NCBI RefSeq assembly: GCF_014695775.1
Contig: NZ_JACJOX010000017.1
Coordinates: 62,001 to 126,000, forward strand
Reading direction: 5' to 3'
DNA from: Leptolyngbya sp. FACHB-60
GTDB taxonomy: Bacteria; Cyanobacteriota; Cyanobacteriia; Phormidesmidales; Phormidesmidaceae
DNA length: 64,000 bases
Part shown: positions 34,656 through 44,059 of the stretch, one piece after another
Layout of the letters: the number at the start of each line of letters is the position of its first letter
How positions within the stretch are numbered: position 1 is the first letter of the stretch
Translations under genes and position numbers: made by a program
The notes under the pieces: model-generated
Database searches by the model: none
The model's input: the letters and a program-made list of their open reading frames with translations, nothing else
What the model was told of the DNA's origin: nothing

Positions 34656-35882
34656 ATGTCCTCTAGGTCTACGACTAAGCCTAGCGCCGGTAGTTTGAGG
34701 CCCGCCACGGAAGCCATTTACCCTCGCTATGCCCTCAACCACTGTACTCTCTACACCGGCCGTGGAGTGCTGCAAAACCACGCGCTGGTTATAGACGGCA
34801 GCCGTATTTTAGACCTTATTCCTGAGGGTCAACTGCCGTCAGACTTGCCCCGTATTGACGGTCAGGGTTGGGCAGTGGCCCCCGGCTTTATTGATCTACA
34901 GCTAAATGGTTGCGGCGGCGTGATGTTTAATGACGCCATCACCGCCGACACCCTTGAAACCATGCACCGCACCAACCTCCAGAGCGGCACCACGAGTTTT
35001 TTGCCCACATTAATTACAACCTCCGACCAGGATATGGACGACGCCATGGCTCTGGTAGCCAAGTACCGTCAGCAGCAGCCGTATCACGTACTGGGGCTCC
35101 ATTTAGAAGGCCCCTATCTCAACGCCAAGCGAGGAGGAATTCACAGTCAAGCCTTTATTCGCTCTGCCGACAGGGCCATGATCGATCGCATAGTCAAGGC
35201 TGGGCCAGAGGTGGTCAAGCTGGTCACCCTAGCCCCCGAAGTGGTCTCTTCAGAATACATTCGGCAGCTGGCGGCAGCCGGCATTTTGGTCTCTGCCGGG
35301 CACTCCGAGGCTAGCTTTGAGGAAGCACTAGTTGGCTTTGAGGCCGGAGTTGGCATGGTCACGCACCTGTTTAACGCTATGTCTGGATGGCAGGGGCGTA
35401 GTCCTGGGCTGGTGGGGGCGGTGTTGAGCGAAGCTGATGTCTATGCCGGCGTCATTGCGGATGGCCACCATGTTCACTACAGTTCTGTTGGCCTAGCGCA
35501 TCGGGTAAAGCAAGACCATCTGGTGCTCGTCACCGATGCCACACCCCCGGTAGGCACCACGCTAAAATCCTTTATCATCGGCGGCCAGGAAGTGTTTTAT
35601 CGAGACGGCAAGTGCGTCTCTGCCGACGGCACCCTTGGGGGGGCTGCGCTAACATTAATAGCTGCCATAGAGAACTGCGTGGGCCACGTGGGCATTCCCC
35701 TGGCAGAAGCCCTGCGGATGGCAACCCTATACCCAGCCCGCGCCATTGGAGCCGATCGCTATCTGGGGATGTTGTCTCCAGGCTACCAGGCCAATATTGC
35801 TCTGTTTGACGCTGACACGTTCATCGTCAAGGGGGTGATCGATCAAGGCATGCTGGCTTGGTCTACAACAGACCTGGGGTAG
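34656..35882 (+). CDS. nagA: N-acetylglucosamine-6-phosphate deacetylase
   Basis: This enzyme removes acetate from GlcNAc-6-phosphate in amino-sugar and peptidoglycan recycling. The 408-residue amidohydrolase shows LHLEGPYLN, SAGHSEASF, VTHLFNAMSG, IADGHHVHY and VTDATPP, the last holding the catalytic Asp. The start is uncertain. ATG 34656 adds about 20 residues before the normal N-terminus (near IYPRYALNHCTLYTG) and overlaps the divergent VOC start. No other ATG is available, and a non-ATG start around 34690 is possible. No nagB is nearby. Confidence 0.93.
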   Translation: MSSRSTTKPSAGSLRPATEAIYPRYALNHCTLYTGRGVLQNHALVIDGSRILDLIPEGQLPSDLPRIDGQGWAVAPGFIDLQLNGCGGVMFNDAITADTLETMHRTNLQSGTTSFLPTLITTSDQDMDDAMALVAKYRQQQPYHVLGLHLEGPYLNAKRGGIHSQAFIRSADRAMIDRIVKAGPEVVKLVTLAPEVVSSEYIRQLAAAGILVSAGHSEASFEEALVGFEAGVGMVTHLFNAMSGWQGRSPGLVGAVLSEADVYAGVIADGHHVHYSSVGLAHRVKQDHLVLVTDATPPVGTTLKSFIIGGQEVFYRDGKCVSADGTLGGAALTLIAAIENCVGHVGIPLAEALRMATLYPARAIGADRYLGMLSPGYQANIALFDADTFIVKGVIDQGMLAWSTTDLG

Positions 35883-35896
35883 GAGAACCAAAATTC

Positions 35897-36289
35897 TTAG
35901 AGGTGAGGGCGAGGCAGACCTGCCACTCGCTGCTGAAGCAATTGCGCAGCCATCCTCTGGCTGCGTAAGCTAATCCACAGGCTGCACTGATCCTCGTCTA
36001 CAGACACCAGTGCTCCAGCTCGCTGCTCTGAAAATTTACAGGCTAAATGATACAGCCTTGTACGCTTGCCGGCTTCGACCGTTAAGGCCCGGTAGTACAG
36101 TTCGTTATAGTGATGAGTGCCGTCCTGAAGGGCGCCATTAAACCAAAACTTAAATACCTGAACTCGATTTTCGGGCAAAACCTTTGGCAGCATTGAGGCT
36201 CTCTCTTGACCTAATTTCAGCATACCCAGTTGGTCCAGGGAATGCTGATGCATAGGCAAAGGTAGAGGCGTGGACTGAGGTATAGCCAC
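35897..36289 (-). CDS. Conserved cyanobacterial protein of unknown function
   Basis: This is a 130-residue soluble protein. The middle (VQVFKFWFNGALQDGTHHYN then ELYYRALTVE) and the end (VDEDQCSLWISLRSQRMAAQ) look like a compact alpha/beta fold, and I know no function. The ATG at 36251 (13th codon) could be the true start. It follows the receiver-like gene after a five-base gap on the same strand, so both are probably one transcript. Confidence 0.65.
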   Translation of the reverse strand: MAIPQSTPLPLPMHQHSLDQLGMLKLGQERASMLPKVLPENRVQVFKFWFNGALQDGTHHYNELYYRALTVEAGKRTRLYHLACKFSEQRAGALVSVDEDQCSLWISLRSQRMAAQLLQQRVAGLPRPHL

Positions 36290-36294
36290 TCAAT

Positions 36295-36684
36295 TTACTG
36301 GCAGGTCGTGCGGGCAAAGGCAGACTCAACTAGCGATCGCAAAATGTCCATACTGAGTGGTTGCACCAGCAACCCATCTAGTCCCGGAGTATTTTCGCTG
36401 TAGTCCCATTGTGGGCTAGCCGAGTCCGTTAGAGCCACGATAGTCATATCGGGAGCCCGCCCTTGCTGTCGCAGGTGATTGACCAACGGCGGTGACCAAT
36501 CTTGAAAATTATTGCCGACTAAAATCACCAGGCAGGGTGCCCCCTGGCTGACACGGGTAACCGCTTGCTCGGGAGAGCTGGCCACAAATATAGGGTATTG
36601 CAGGTCAGGCTCTAGGGGATGAGCGTCGTCATGGTGATCACACTCTGGGTCGAGCACGAGGATATAGTCGCGGATTGAGGTCAT
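36295..36684 (-). CDS. Degenerate response-regulator receiver protein
   Basis: The 129-residue protein follows the CheY fold in length and strand pattern (YILVLDPE, PCLVILVG, MTIVALTDSA, GLLVQPLSMDILRSLVESA). The phosphoryl-accepting Asp at the end of strand 3 is missing (VILVGNNF), and the conserved Lys before Pro is Gln (LLVQPLS). The Thr of strand 4 is kept. It should therefore not be phosphorylated in the usual way and may work as a binding module. No output domain is attached. Confidence 0.7.
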   Translation of the reverse strand: MTSIRDYILVLDPECDHHDDAHPLEPDLQYPIFVASSPEQAVTRVSQGAPCLVILVGNNFQDWSPPLVNHLRQQGRAPDMTIVALTDSASPQWDYSENTPGLDGLLVQPLSMDILRSLVESAFARTTCQ

Positions 36685-37063
36685 AGCTGAAAACGACGCA
36701 ATTGCCTTCCATATTACCTAGAGCAAAAACAGTGTTTAACCCACCTATAGTCGCTTTTTTCAACCATAGACTAAGGTTTTCATGCCATTTTAGAAACTTT
36801 GACTTATTTCAATCTTCCGTTTTTTTTAGTCTGTCTAAAGGCATGCCAAAGCCTTCACCTTGCAAAAGCAAAACTATGATTAAGTTATGCAAATAATTGC
36901 TCCAAAATTTACCAGTCATTCAGCTCTTGATAACGTTTTGTACGATTAGCCCCCGATCGCACCTGCAGACCTCAGCTCAGAGTTGGGTAACTCTAGCTAC
37001 AAAAACCCCCTGGGGCCTTTGCTATGTTTAGCGAATAAAATTTGCCGTTTATAACGAAACCCA
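36685..37063. other. Intergenic stretch before the response regulator
   Basis: These 379 bases are AT-rich and lie between divergent genes. Small frames here have no coding character. A G/C patch (CCCCCTGGGGCC near 37008) can fold, but no T-run follows. It presumably contains the promoter of the OmpR-type regulator; I cannot assign the elements. Confidence 0.45.
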
Positions 37064-37813
37064 GTGGGCGCTGTATCGGTACAGATTATTGAGGGCAACC
37101 CCCATTTGCGATCGCTCTTGGGCTGGCATCTTCAGCAAGCTGGCTACAGGGTTTTTCAGTCGGCAGATGTTGTTCGCACTCGCGACCTTTTTCAGAGCCG
37201 ACAGCCAGACTTAGTGATCTTAGACTCGCAGCTTCCCGATGGGGATGGTGTGGAGCTGTGTAAGTGGCTGCACAGCCAGGGGCAACCCCTGATCATGATT
37301 CTCTCAGCCTGCAACACAGAAACCGATATTGTGGCCGGACTACGGGCCGGAGCGGACGACTACATGACTAAGCCCTTCGGCATGCAGGAGTTCTTGGCCC
37401 GGGTCGAGGCGCTAACCCGGCGCGTGCGGCTGATGAGTGCGCCAGCGTTGCTCACCTATGGCGACTTGAACATTGACCTAGTGCAGCGGCGCGTCAACTT
37501 TCGAGGCGACTATATCGATCTAACACCCCAGGAGTTTAGCCTGCTGTACGTGCTAACCCAAGCGGCCGGGTCACCTCTGAGCCGTACCGATTTGCTGCGC
37601 CGTGCTTGGCCCGATGCGATCGACAATCCTAGAACCGTTGACACCCACATTCTCTCCCTACGCAAGAAAATTGAAGTTGACCCAAGGCAGCCCAACATCA
37701 TCCAAACCGTGCGCAATGTAGGCTATCGCTTCAATGTTGAGCGTGTTTCCGCTGAGTCTAACGGCCATAGCCCTCGGATTAGCGCATCCCTGGCCTCATC
37801 CTCCCTGATTTAA
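37064..37813 (+). CDS. OmpR-family response regulator
   Basis: This is a 249-residue regulator: a receiver domain (1-120) with phospho-acceptor Asp54 (VILDSQLPDG), Ser81 and Lys103 (YMTKPFGMQEF), then an OmpR/PhoB winged helix (about 130-228, IDLTPQEFSLLYVL, RTVDTHILSLRKKI, TVRNVGYRF). In the acidic pocket only Glu10 is present (IIEGNPH), where most regulators have two acids. The start GNPHLRSLLGWHLQQAGYRV is characteristic of a conserved cyanobacterial subgroup. The GTG start has no strong ribosome site. No histidine kinase gene is adjacent, so its signal is unknown. Confidence 0.92.
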   Translation: MGAVSVQIIEGNPHLRSLLGWHLQQAGYRVFQSADVVRTRDLFQSRQPDLVILDSQLPDGDGVELCKWLHSQGQPLIMILSACNTETDIVAGLRAGADDYMTKPFGMQEFLARVEALTRRVRLMSAPALLTYGDLNIDLVQRRVNFRGDYIDLTPQEFSLLYVLTQAAGSPLSRTDLLRRAWPDAIDNPRTVDTHILSLRKKIEVDPRQPNIIQTVRNVGYRFNVERVSAESNGHSPRISASLASSSLI

Positions 37814-38068
37814 GAAAGCTCAGATCGGTTTGAATTAGCTGAGCAGAACCAGAGCACGCCTGGGGAACTATAGGATTTTGGCCAATTCCCGCTTCGCCGA
37901 GATTGGGCGATATCGTGATCAGCTAAGTGCAAAAACCTTTCGCTATCTGATTCGACACAGGCAACCGAGCAGGAGCTTCGAACGAGGCTGGGAGCTTGAT
38001 GGCGATCGCCTTAGGTCCCTGAATGTTGAGCAAATAGAACTTTGTCAACCGCACCGTAGCTAAAACGG

Positions 38069-39109
38069 ATGGCCCAACCAGCCGTGGCTAGTTTTGGTGA
38101 ATTAGACTATAATTCAGAAATCCCTTTATGCTGCCCTGCTGACCCTGTGTTTACAACCCTCTCGCCCGTTGCCGCACCTTCGACCGACGATCTGGTCAAC
38201 GCCATTAACGATCTCAAACGAGAGCTAAATGCCGTTGTTTTGGCCCATTACTACCAAGAGTCTGATATTCAAGACGTAGCCGACTACATTGGTGATTCTT
38301 TGGGGTTATCGCGCCAGGCAGCCGATACTAGTGCCGATGTAATTGTGTTTGCAGGGGTGCACTTCATGGCCGAAACTGCCAAGATTTTAAACCCCGACAA
38401 GCAAGTCTTGCTGCCCGACCTCAACGCCGGCTGCTCTTTGGCTGACAGCTGCCCCCCCGACGCCTTCGCAGCATTCAAGGCCGCACACCCCGATCACTTG
38501 GTGATTTCATACATCAACTGTACGGCCGCCATTAAGGCCATGAGCGACATTATTTGCACCAGCTCCAATGCGGTTAGCATTGTCCAGCAGTTGCCGCCTG
38601 AGCAAAAGATTATTTTTGCCCCCGACCAAAATCTGGGCCGCTACGTGATGCAGCAGACTGGTCGTGACATGGTGCTGTGGCAGGGTAGCTGCATGGTGCA
38701 CGAAACGTTTTCCGAAAAAAAGCTAGTACAGCTTCAAATGAATCACCCCCAGGCTGAGGTGATTGCCCACCCCGAGTGCGAAGCGGCGGTGCTGCGCCAT
38801 GCTCATTTTGTTGGGTCAACAACGGCCTTGCTAAAGTATGCCCAGCAAAGTCCTAAGGCTGAGTTCATAGTGGTGACAGAACCAGGCATCATTCACCAGA
38901 TGGAGAAACAGGCCCCAGGCAAGGTATTTATTCCGGCACCGCCCACAGCGGCCTGCGCCTGCAACGAATGCCCACACATGCGCCTTAACACCTTAGAAAA
39001 GCTTTACCTCGCGATGAAGCATCGCCAGCCGGAGATCGTTTTAGACCTAGAGCTACAGCGCCAAGCACTGAAGCCAATTCAACGGATGCTAGACCTCAGT
39101 GCACCTTAG
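38069..39109 (+). CDS. nadA: Quinolinate synthase A
   Basis: This enzyme condenses iminoaspartate with dihydroxyacetone phosphate to quinolinate, the first unit of NAD synthesis. The 346-residue protein shows the expected iron-sulphur cysteines: Cys122 (LNAGCSLAD), Cys208 (WQGSCMVHE) and the cluster at 296-301 ([10 protein letters not shown]). It also has the substrate motifs VLAHYYQ and AHPECE. It begins at ATG 38069 after a 255-base gap and ends ten bases before a convergent gene. The N-terminal 35 residues vary between species. Confidence 0.96.
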   Translation: MAQPAVASFGELDYNSEIPLCCPADPVFTTLSPVAAPSTDDLVNAINDLKRELNAVVLAHYYQESDIQDVADYIGDSLGLSRQAADTSADVIVFAGVHFMAETAKILNPDKQVLLPDLNAGCSLADSCPPDAFAAFKAAHPDHLVISYINCTAAIKAMSDIICTSSNAVSIVQQLPPEQKIIFAPDQNLGRYVMQQTGRDMVLWQGSCMVHETFSEKKLVQLQMNHPQAEVIAHPECEAAVLRHAHFVGSTTALLKYAQQSPKAEFIVVTEPGIIHQMEKQAPGKVFIPAPPTAACACNECPHMRLNTLEKLYLAMKHRQPEIVLDLELQRQALKPIQRMLDLSAP

Positions 39110-39119
39110 TTCAGCTAGC

Positions 39120-39608
39120 CTAGGCTCCTTGAACAAAGCTCTTTAACTCGGCAGCAAGCTGATCAATGAGGCTGTCGTGGTCTATATCCAATGAACTGCT
39201 GTCTTGCTCGATGCGCTGTACAACCTCCTCGGGCAGGTCAAGCAACGACACCAGACGGTTGTAGGCATCTGCTTCCTGTTGGTTGATCAGCTCTTCACCG
39301 GGGGTACGGGCGCTAGCGCTAATCACCTGGCGACCCAATTTGAGCACTAGTTCTCGCTCAGCAGGGCGAGTAAGCTTGGGCACCAGTTCTTCGAGGGGCA
39401 GGTTTTGCATTAAGTAGTCGCGCAGCTCGTCGTGCAGCGCAGCCTGCTGCTTAGCATCGCTGGCAAACAAACGGCTGAACTGATCGAGCATGACACCCAC
39501 TTCTTCGTCGGCTAGGTGGCCGTCGCTCCAAGCCATGGTCGACGCAATGCGTAGTAGAGTCATCTGGCTAGGGGTGATAGATGGAGGCAGGGGAGGTTGA
39601 ATAGGCAT
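39120..39608 (-). CDS. TerB-family protein
   Basis: This is a 162-residue, mostly helical protein of the TerB (tellurite-resistance-like) type. It has the typical first helix (QMTLLRIASTMAWSDGHLAD) with Asp/Glu positions that could bind metal, and LINQQEADAYNRLVSLLDLP near the end. GGAG lies seven bases before ATG 39608, which is preferred to the longer frame. The family is linked to membrane-stress complexes in bacteria, but the cyanobacterial single-domain forms are uncharacterised. Confidence 0.8.
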   Translation of the reverse strand: MPIQPPLPPSITPSQMTLLRIASTMAWSDGHLADEEVGVMLDQFSRLFASDAKQQAALHDELRDYLMQNLPLEELVPKLTRPAERELVLKLGRQVISASARTPGEELINQQEADAYNRLVSLLDLPEEVVQRIEQDSSSLDIDHDSLIDQLAAELKSFVQGA

Positions 39609-39730
39609 AAGCAATCTCCGGGGTAGTGAACTACGTCGGGCAGCTGATGATGACAACCTACCACGGAGATTTAGAGAGGCTGGCTAACTTTAGCAATCTC
39701 TACAAATTCAGGTAGATGAGGGGCGGCTTA

Positions 39731-40423
39731 TCATAGCCGCCGGGCTAAATGGGCTAGCTGGCGAGTGTTCTTGATGCACAGCACCGAGCGAGCAGGATCT
39801 TCAACAATCCAGCCTTTTTCAACTAGCTTGGCCATAATTTTGTCGGCTTCGTCAGGGGTAATATCGGCCAAGTCGGCGAGGTCTTTGCGAGGAACGTTGA
39901 ACAGGTCAACACCGTCATCTACCGGTTCACCGTAGGCCTCCTGGATCGCCGTTAGGGTAGTGGCCAGTTTAACCGCAGGGGGCTGATGACGTAGCTGGAA
40001 GCGCAAGTTGGTCTGGCGTAACCGCTGCACCATAATTTGCAGCAGCCGATGGTGTAGCTGGGGGTCTTTAAACAGGGTTTGAAGAAATCGCTGCGCTGAA
40101 ATGCTCATCAGCTTAACAGCGGTCAGAGCAACCACATCGGTGGAGCGGGGTGACTCGTCTAAGATGGCCATCTCCCCAAAGAAGTCGCCTTGGCCCAGCA
40201 CCGCCAGCGTAATGGAGCTATCTTCAGCATGGCGGCGAACCTTAACCCAGCCAGATTCTATAAAGTAAACGGCATTGCCCCAGGCATCTTCCATAACTAC
40301 AGCTCGGTTGGCCGGATAGTCATGGTGAGTAGCAACAGACAACAACCACTCTACAGTTTCGGGGCTCGCCGCTTGAAACAGAGGGTATTGTTCGCTCAGC
40401 GTATCGGCTTGCATAAAGGGCAT
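39731..40423 (-). CDS. Crp/Fnr-family transcription regulator
   Basis: The 230-residue protein has a cyclic-nucleotide-binding beta-roll (about 12-125) with the phosphate-binding cassette FFGEMAILDESPRSTDVVAL. The Arg-Ser/Thr arrangement is compatible with cAMP binding. A long dimer helix follows, then a winged helix (about 175-225; FNVPRKDLADLADITPDEAD). There is no Fe-S cysteine motif, so it is Crp-like rather than Fnr-like. It stands alone, and target genes cannot be told from the sequence. Confidence 0.88.
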   Translation of the reverse strand: MPFMQADTLSEQYPLFQAASPETVEWLLSVATHHDYPANRAVVMEDAWGNAVYFIESGWVKVRRHAEDSSITLAVLGQGDFFGEMAILDESPRSTDVVALTAVKLMSISAQRFLQTLFKDPQLHHRLLQIMVQRLRQTNLRFQLRHQPPAVKLATTLTAIQEAYGEPVDDGVDLFNVPRKDLADLADITPDEADKIMAKLVEKGWIVEDPARSVLCIKNTRQLAHLARRL

Positions 40424-40521
40424 GATTAAAGGGTGACGGCTCAGGACTAGCTAGGCAAGACCACAATCGGCCTCTACCTGTTCATGGTACCCAGAATTTT
40501 AAATCGACCGAAATAGCGACC

Positions 40522-41412
40522 CTACCTCGGCAGCCCGATCGCACTGGCAATGTCACTCAGGGGCGATCGCAGTGCCTCTACATAGCTGGGCCAACCCACC
40601 ACAATAGGCTGATAGTGAGCCAGGGTCTGAGGAGCCACATCGGGCTCTGTGAATCGAATTGGCTGCCCGGACAGGTCGCAGCAGACCAAACCCGCTGCCT
40701 CAGCCAGTGCCAGGGGGCCAGTAGTATCCCACAGCTTGACGCGACCGTTGAGGTAGATATATAGGCCCGCCCGACCAGTAATTACCGCCAGCACCTTCAG
40801 ACCAAAGCTGCCCAAAGAGAGAAACTGAACGGTGGGAAAGCGGCGGGCGATCGCAGCGCCAAACCGACGCTCATCCTTGTCGCCGATAACCATAGACCAA
40901 GCATTGGTTGGGTCAAAAACAGGCTCTTGGGGCGTTAGGGGCTGAGGTGCGCCACTGCCCGTCTGCTCAAACAGACCCCACCCTGGACCACCCCACACCA
41001 AATGCCGCGCAACTGGTGCATAAATCCAGCCCGCTTGGGGAGTGCCGTTCACAACTTGCCCTACCATCACCGCATAGTGATTCCCACCTTGAATAAAGTC
41101 GTCGGTGCCGTCGATGGGATCTACAAACCACAGGGTGCGATCGCTATTAGAAGACAGCCCCTGACCATAGCCCTGACGAAACTGCTGCACCGTGGCGCGA
41201 TTTTCTTCAGTAATAATGCTGTCGTCTGGAAAGATCGCCTGCATCCCCGCCAGCAATTTTTGATCCAACAGCTGATCTACCGTCGTAACATAGTCGTCCA
41301 CGCCTTTTTCAAACACTTGGAACGAATGTTTAGGCTGCTGACTGGCATAGTCACCACAGGCAATTAATAGCTGATGCAGGGCCAATAGATCGGCGGGGCG
41401 GATGGGCGGCAT
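40522..41412 (-). CDS. Inositol-phosphatase-family phosphatase
   Basis: This is a 296-residue Mg-dependent, lithium-sensitive-type phosphatase. Motif 1 is WFVDPIDGTDDFIQG and motif 2 KLWDTTGPLALAEAAGL. An upstream ITEEN supplies the first metal ligand. The family covers inositol-1-phosphatase, 3'(2'),5'-bisphosphate nucleotidase (CysQ) and related enzymes. The substrate cannot be chosen from sequence alone, though CysQ-type PAP removal is common in cyanobacteria. Confidence 0.87.
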   Translation of the reverse strand: MPPIRPADLLALHQLLIACGDYASQQPKHSFQVFEKGVDDYVTTVDQLLDQKLLAGMQAIFPDDSIITEENRATVQQFRQGYGQGLSSNSDRTLWFVDPIDGTDDFIQGGNHYAVMVGQVVNGTPQAGWIYAPVARHLVWGGPGWGLFEQTGSGAPQPLTPQEPVFDPTNAWSMVIGDKDERRFGAAIARRFPTVQFLSLGSFGLKVLAVITGRAGLYIYLNGRVKLWDTTGPLALAEAAGLVCCDLSGQPIRFTEPDVAPQTLAHYQPIVVGWPSYVEALRSPLSDIASAIGLPR

Positions 41413-41542
41413 ACCAGGCTAGACCACAGAATCCCAATGCTGGGGAGATTAGAGATAGACAGGGGCGATCGCCCAGTGCAAAGATCTGATCACTCCGCTA
41501 GTGTAATCTGGCCCGGTAGCAGAACACTACCGACCCTAGATA

Positions 41543-41579
41543 CAAAAAATGGGCTGGTCAGCTTGTGCTGACCAGCCCA
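41543..41579 (-). terminator. Terminator of the ycf35 gene
   Basis: TGGGCTGGTCAGC at 41550-41562 pairs perfectly with its complement at 41567-41579 (13 base pairs, 4-base loop). On the minus strand it is followed by six T residues (A-run at 41544-41549). It lies 22 bases after the ycf35 stop codon. Confidence 0.93.
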
Positions 41580-41600
41580 CTTCGGGAACGCGATGCAGAC

Positions 41601-41951
41601 TTATTGAAGCACCAGCTTGACGTTGGCGTTCTGCAGGCCAGGACGCTTAACCTCAGCCAGGGTCTTATTGACCGCGTACTTTTGGTTGATGGAGTTGATC
41701 AACTCAGTCTGGTTGTGCTTTTTGGCCACACCCCAGAGGTCAGCGATCAGATCAAAGGAGCCATCGGCATTACGAGACCAACCCAGATCGTACTCACCAT
41801 CCAGAACGGCAACAAGGTCGGCGCGCACACGCTGGCCGTTGTAACCGCGTACATCAGCTTCGGTCTTAGTGGCAATACCCAAGTCAGACAGCGACTGCTT
41901 GAGAATCTCAGCATCGGTCACTTTGGTGCGAAGGGTGCTGAAGTGAGACAT
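41601..41951 (-). CDS. ycf35: Ycf35 / DUF1257 protein
   Basis: This 116-residue protein is the chloroplast-conserved Ycf35 family, beginning MSHFSTLRTKVTDAEILKQS and containing VRGYNGQRVRADLV and WGVAKKHNQTELINSINQKY. Its function is unknown, though it is kept in plastids and nearly all cyanobacteria. ATG 41951 has AGGAGG seven bases upstream. The extra 18 residues of the longer frame are not coding. Together with ycf46 just upstream on the same strand it may form an operon with a 137-base spacer. Confidence 0.92.
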   Translation of the reverse strand: MSHFSTLRTKVTDAEILKQSLSDLGIATKTEADVRGYNGQRVRADLVAVLDGEYDLGWSRNADGSFDLIADLWGVAKKHNQTELINSINQKYAVNKTLAEVKRPGLQNANVKLVLQ

Positions 41952-42088
41952 GGTGTTTCCTCCTGTAGGGAAAATGAGAGAGACAACGAGGTTTGAGAGA
42001 GACAAAACCAGTTAGCCACAGGCTATCTGGATACCAAACTGCTAGCAAACGCTAGCCCTTCCCCCGGATACCGCCGGGAGGAAAGCCT

Positions 42089-43627
42089 TTAGAACTCCAT
42101 CCGCTGATACTCAGCGACGGAGGCTGCCGCCGGACGCGCCCGCTGGCGGGCCCAATCCCGCAGGGCAGTCACCTGCTCACTCATCGTCTTCGACAGCGGC
42201 ATCGTAGCGCGAATGGCCGCAATAATGTCGAGCTGAGTGAACTCACGTCCTTGGGCAAATGCTTCGTACATGGCCGAAATCAGCCCCTGCTCGATTTCAG
42301 CTCCAGAAAACCCATCGCAGACCTTAGTCAGCTGGTCAAGATCAAAGCGCTCAATGTCGCGACGGCGCTTTTGCAGATGGATTTGAAAAATGTCCTTGCG
42401 TTCTTCGGCGTTGGGCAAGTCAACAAAGAAAATTTCATCGAACCGGCCCTTACGCAGAAACTCACTGGGCAACTTCTCAACCCGGTTGGCCGTGGCCATC
42501 ACAAACACTGGGGAGGTTTTCTCCTGCATCCAGGTTAGGAAGGTACCAAAGATTCGGCTTGAGGTCCCCCCGTCGGAGTCGGAGGAGCCGCCTGCTCCAC
42601 CAAAGGCTTTATCAATTTCATCGATAAACAAAATGGCAGGAGAAATTGATTCAGCGGTGCGCAGAGCGTTGCGCAGGTTTGCCTCAGAGCGGCCCACCGT
42701 AGAGCCGTCATACACTCGGCCTAAGTCTAGGCGCAGCAGAGGTAGGCCCCACAGCCGAGAGGTGGTTTTAGCTATCAGCGACTTGCCACAACCCGGCACC
42801 CCCAAAATGAGCATGCCCTTAGGCTGGGGTAGGCCATACTCCCGCGCCCGCTCGGTGAAGGCATCGGAGCGCTGCTGTAACCAGTGCTTGAGTTCTTCGA
42901 GGCCACCTACAGAGTTTAGGGTCTCGTCCACATCCATGAACTCGAGAATGCCGTTGCGGCGAATCAGCTGCTTCTTCTCAGAGAGAACGATATCAACCTC
43001 TTCGGCGGTGAGGCGCTTAGCCATCACCCGAGCCTTGCGGTAGACTTTCTCAGCTTCGTCGCGGGTAAGGCCCAATGCAGCCTTCAACAGCTTCTCGCGC
43101 TCTTCGGTAGAGATGCTGTTGCCACGGGCGCGGTTCATCTCCGTGGAGAGCACTTCGTCGAGTTCCGCCATGTCGGGCAGTGGGAAGTCGAGCAGGACAA
43201 CCTCTTTCTCAAGCTCAATGGGAATTTCTTGTACCGGCGACATCAGCACAATAGTCTTGCGAGTGCCCTTGAGCGCCACAATGGAGTCACGCAGACAGCG
43301 AGTTACCGCTGGAGAATCTTTAAAGGGGTGCAGATCTTTGAAAATGAAGATACCAGGCTCTCGCTGCCGAATCACCCACTCTACCGCCGCCTCAGGGGAA
43401 ACCGTATTGTTGTTCTGGGTACCAGTGCCCTGGGCACCGACCTCGACCATACCTCGGGTCATCGTCCAGGTGTAGACCCGCATGGGAGCCTTTATCTCAG
43501 GATCCCTGGCAAGGTGACGCGCTACCGCGGCGATAGTTTGCTCAGCCCGCTCTTCCTCAAAGGTGACCAAATAGATCAGAGGATATTGGGCTTGTACCAG
43601 TACATTCAAATCCTCTCGCATGACCAT
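42089..43627 (-). CDS. ycf46: Ycf46, AAA+ ATPase
   Basis: This 512-residue protein is the plastid-conserved Ycf46 family. The N-terminal domain (1-230) is specific to the family. The AAA+ module follows with Walker A GVPGCGKS (276-283), Walker B ILFIDEID (332-339) and the sensor segment FVMATANRVEKLPSEFLRKG. The enzyme is a predicted soluble remodelling ATPase; its substrate is not firmly known. ATG at 43627 or 43621 can both start it, with AAGGG upstream. A hairpin (CCCGGCGG/CCGGG) is near 42065 after the stop but has no T-run. Confidence 0.95.
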   Translation of the reverse strand: MVMREDLNVLVQAQYPLIYLVTFEEERAEQTIAAVARHLARDPEIKAPMRVYTWTMTRGMVEVGAQGTGTQNNNTVSPEAAVEWVIRQREPGIFIFKDLHPFKDSPAVTRCLRDSIVALKGTRKTIVLMSPVQEIPIELEKEVVLLDFPLPDMAELDEVLSTEMNRARGNSISTEEREKLLKAALGLTRDEAEKVYRKARVMAKRLTAEEVDIVLSEKKQLIRRNGILEFMDVDETLNSVGGLEELKHWLQQRSDAFTERAREYGLPQPKGMLILGVPGCGKSLIAKTTSRLWGLPLLRLDLGRVYDGSTVGRSEANLRNALRTAESISPAILFIDEIDKAFGGAGGSSDSDGGTSSRIFGTFLTWMQEKTSPVFVMATANRVEKLPSEFLRKGRFDEIFFVDLPNAEERKDIFQIHLQKRRRDIERFDLDQLTKVCDGFSGAEIEQGLISAMYEAFAQGREFTQLDIIAAIRATMPLSKTMSEQVTALRDWARQRARPAAASVAEYQRMEF

Positions 43628-43699
43628 ATCCCTTCTCAGGCGTGTGGGGCAGTGAAACTGCTGTCTAGCTAACTACAACCAGAGCAGCCAAATCTGTAC

Positions 43700-44059
43700 C
43701 TAGCAAACAACCAGCTCTCCTTCCTCACGGGAACCGGGATTGGCAACCACCTCAGGCACAATGGCATTGCCTAGAGAGCTGCTACCCTGAGACGTGCCTA
43801 CGCTGGCAATCTCAACCAGCTCACCCTCACGTAGCACCACAGGGGACATACAAGTCGGGCAACTGTAGATACGGTGGGTCTGTCCAAAGGAAGACTCCAA
43901 GCTCTCAGCAACTATGTCACTGTGAGTCAGATAAAAATCAATGGCGCGCTGAGCAATGGAAGACATCGCCTCGCCCTCGACAGCAGAGCGAATTTTTAAC
44001 TGACGGTGCAGGTCGGGAGGTAAATACAACGTGACCTTAGTGGCTTTCTGCTCTTCCAT
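43700..44059 (-). CDS. Ribbon-helix-helix protein
   Basis: This is a 119-residue protein. Residues 5-48 form a ribbon-helix-helix domain (KVTLYLPPDLHRQLKIRSAV, then SSIAQRAIDFYL) of the CopG/Arc type that binds DNA as a dimer. The second half contains a CPTC pair (68-71) and a Gly/Glu-rich tail ending in Cys, so a metal site is possible but incomplete. It lies 72 bases before ycf46 on the same strand and may regulate it. Confidence 0.78.
   Translation of the reverse strand: MEEQKATKVTLYLPPDLHRQLKIRSAVEGEAMSSIAQRAIDFYLTHSDIVAESLESSFGQTHRIYSCPTCMSPVVLREGELVEIASVGTSQGSSSLGNAIVPEVVANPGSREEGELVVC

Noticed and set aside
37878..38063. Possible 61-residue gene between the OmpR-type regulator and nadA
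   Set aside because: It starts at a non-ATG codon with no ribosome site, has no conserved pattern, and lies in what looks like the nadA leader.
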